Shown here in pieces: positions 37,399 to 39,210 of a DNA stretch of 39,210 nucleotides. The position numbers were made by a program, and so were the translations under genes. Position 1 is the stretch's first letter; the number at the start of each line of letters is the position of its first letter. Source of the stretch: Gammaproteobacteria bacterium (GTDB taxonomy: Bacteria; Pseudomonadota; Gammaproteobacteria; Arenicellales; UBA868); the NCBI GenBank assembly GCA_011523045.1, contig WTHR01000215.1, forward strand, positions 1 through 39,210, given 5' to 3'. Under the pieces are notes generated by a model. The model was given only the letters and a program-made list of their open reading frames with translations, searched no databases and was not told the DNA's origin.

Positions 37399-39210
37399 TG
37401 AGCGGGTTGTGCTCCAGGCTCTTCCTTCTGGCGTCGCTGCTGGTGACGCTCGCTGTACCGCTGCCTTCTCTTGCCGCCGAGCGTATCCGCCTGTTTCAAA
37501 GCCACGTGACGGTGATGCCAAGCGGCGCACTCACTGTCACGGAAACCATTACGGTCGTGGCGGAAGGCAACAAGATCAAGCGAGGCATTTACCGCGACTT
37601 CCCAACCGACTACCGCGATCACGACAACCGACAGCACAGGGTGGGTTTTCAACTATTGCATGTGACGCGGGACGGCCGTCCTGAAGCCCACCACACCGAA
37701 AACCTCAGCAATGGCGTTCGCATCTATATCGGGCAGCACGACAGATTTCTTTCGCCTGGAGAGTACCGCTACACCCTGACCTACCAGACAGACCGGCAAT
37801 TGGGATTCTTTGCTGATCATGACGAACTTTACTGGAACGCCACGGGTAACGATTGGGAGTTTCAAATTGATGAGGCAGTCGTCACGATCGCGCTCCCCCA
37901 AGGCGTACCGTCCCACCAGATTCAGGCCACAGGCTACACCGGACCCTCCGGCTCACGCGATCGGGATTACCGATCGACAATCGCCTCCGACGCATCCGTC
38001 ACTTTCACAACGAACGCAACCCTTGCACCGGGCGCGGGGCTCACGGTGGTCGTGGGGTGGCCCAAGGGATATGTGAATGAGCCGACTGGCCAGCAGCGTC
38101 TTGGTTTCTGGGTGAGAGATAACCCTGTGGCGGTCGTCGGATGGCCGGGCACGCTGTTGGTGTTTTTGTACTTTCTCTTCGCTTGGCATCGGGTGGGACG
38201 CGACCCGAGTGGTGGCACCATCATTCCACGATTCGAACCTCCCGAGGGACTGTCTCCCGCAGCCGCACGATATATCCTGAAAATGGGTTTTGACAGCAGA
38301 GCCTTTTCCTGCGCGCTCATCAGTATGGCGGTCAAACAGCGTATCCACATCAGCGAACAGGCCGATGGCAACACGGTGATTCACCGCGATGACGATGGAA
38401 ACATGGAGTCACTCTCCTTCGGTGAGAAAGCCCTGTACACAAAACTGCTGGGCCACTCGGGGAGTCTTGAGCTCGACAATGCCCACCACAAGACAATCGG
38501 GGCAGCGCGGGATCTCCTCAAATCCCGCCTTGCCGATGAGTATCACGGTCAGTTCTTTTTGAGAAACCTCAAATGGCTGATTCCGGGACTGCTCCTCTCG
38601 GTGCTGACTGTTGCAGCTCTTGCGATAGCGAACCCAGAACCGATCATGATCATCGGTATTCCGCTGCTGGTGACCAGTATGTTCCTTATCGTGGCAGTCC
38701 GACTATGGCGACGGGGTAGACGACTGATTGCAATCTTGGTGGCAGGCTTCACTGGCATCGTGGGTCTTGGCAATCTGTTGATCACATCAGTTGCTGTGAG
38801 TGGCGGTTTTGGCCTGACGTTGCTAGTCGGTGCCCTCATTGTCATCAACCTGCTCTTTTATTTTCTCCTGAAAGCTCCTACCCGACTCGGGAGAGAGGTG
38901 ATGGATGAGATTGAGGGGTTCAAAAAATACCTGGCAACCGCCGAGAAGCATCGCCTCCAAACCCTGGGCTCCCTGGATCAGCAGTTGCTGCTCTTTGAAA
39001 AGTACCTGCCCTTCGCATTAGCACTTGATGTTGCCCAACAATGGTGTGAGAACTTCAGCGAAACACTGGAACAGGCGGCGCAGGAGCCCGGCAGGCACTA
39101 CCGGCCTCGCTGGTACACGGGCCGTTCCTGGGAGCCTTCGCGTCCTGCGCGGTTTGGCGACACGCTCGGCCGCGCCCTATCGTCAACCGTGGCATCGGCC
39201 GCTACCGCAC
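37398..39210 (+). CDS. DUF2207 membrane protein (C-terminus cut by window edge)
   Basis: Read by translating from ATG 37398 (not in ORF track because open at the right edge): MSGLCSRLFLLASLLVTLAVPLPSLAAERIRLFQSHVTVMPSGALTVTETITVVAEGNKIKRGIYRDFPTDYRD... The GIYRDFPT motif is typical of DUF2207 next to lemA. Confidence 0.92.
   Translation, partial: MSGLCSRLFLLASLLVTLAVPLPSLAAERIRLFQSHVTVMPSGALTVTETITVVAEGNKIKRGIYRDFPTDYRDHDNRQHRVGFQLLHVTRDGRPEAHHTENLSNGVRIYIGQHDRFLSPGEYRYTLTYQTDRQLGFFADHDELYWNATGNDWEFQIDEAVVTIALPQGVPSHQIQATGYTGPSGSRDRDYRSTIASDASVTFTTNATLAPGAGLTVVVGWPKGYVNEPTGQQRLGFWVRDNPVAVVGWPGTLLVFLYFLFAWHRVGRDPSGGTIIPRFEPPEGLSPAAARYILKMGFDSRAFSCALISMAVKQRIHISEQADGNTVIHRDDDGNMESLSFGEKALYTKLLGHSGSLELDNAHHKTIGAARDLLKSRLADEYHGQFFLRNLKWLIPGLLLSVLTVAALAIANPEPIMIIGIPLLVTSMFLIVAVRLWRRGRRLIAILVAGFTGIVGLGNLLITSVAVSGGFGLTLLVGALIVINLLFYFLLKAPTRLGREVMDEIEGFKKYLATAEKHRLQTLGSLDQQLLLFEKYLPFALALDVAQQWCENFSETLEQAAQEPGRHYRPRWYTGRSWEPSRPARFGDTLGRALSSTVASAATA

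Noticed and set aside
1-39210. CRISPR arrays, IS elements, integrases, prophage or tRNA genes
   Set aside because: No regularly spaced repeats, transposase/integrase motifs or tRNA-like cloverleaf sequences were noticed; the gene content looks chromosomal.

Overview
The window looks like chromosomal DNA from an autotrophic gammaproteobacterium; no taxonomic computation was possible. (1) 1-9248, minus strand: dcw cell-wall/division cluster ftsW(partial)-murD-mraY-murF-murE-ftsI-ftsL-rsmH-mraZ. A roughly 330-nt structured leader precedes mraZ, with a clear sigma70-like promoter and TGGGA repeats resembling MraZ boxes. (2) 9787-10171, minus: RNase P RNA (rnpB) with its own promoter. (3) 10215-15256: rsmI, divergent from lpoA-yraN-diaA-yraP(dolP), followed by a stand-alone HldE/RfaE2-type adenylyltransferase. 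rppH follows on the minus strand. (4) 15923-20419: two tandem LysR regulators (the upstream one CbbR-like) divergent from phosphoribulokinase, then a divergent TrpD-like protein of unknown function. (5) 20593-25918: Sel1 protein, MoxR ATPase plus HEXXH/VWA protein, CysG, Rieske protein, LON-domain protein. (6) 26026-29976: GGCT-like protein, GluQ, DUF924 protein, two overlapping EamA transporters. (7) 29993-36725: accessory-looking metabolic block with a glycine-amidinotransferase-like enzyme, Old Yellow Enzyme, 2-keto-4-pentenoate hydratase-like protein, amidase and a molybdopterin oxidoreductase. (8) LemA and a partial DUF2207 protein at the right edge. No CRISPR array, tRNA, rRNA or mobile element was seen. 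The best candidates for follow-up are the dcw leader/attenuator, the amidinotransferase-amidase-Mo enzyme block, the TrpD-like gene beside phosphoribulokinase, and the MoxR/metallopeptidase-VWA pair.
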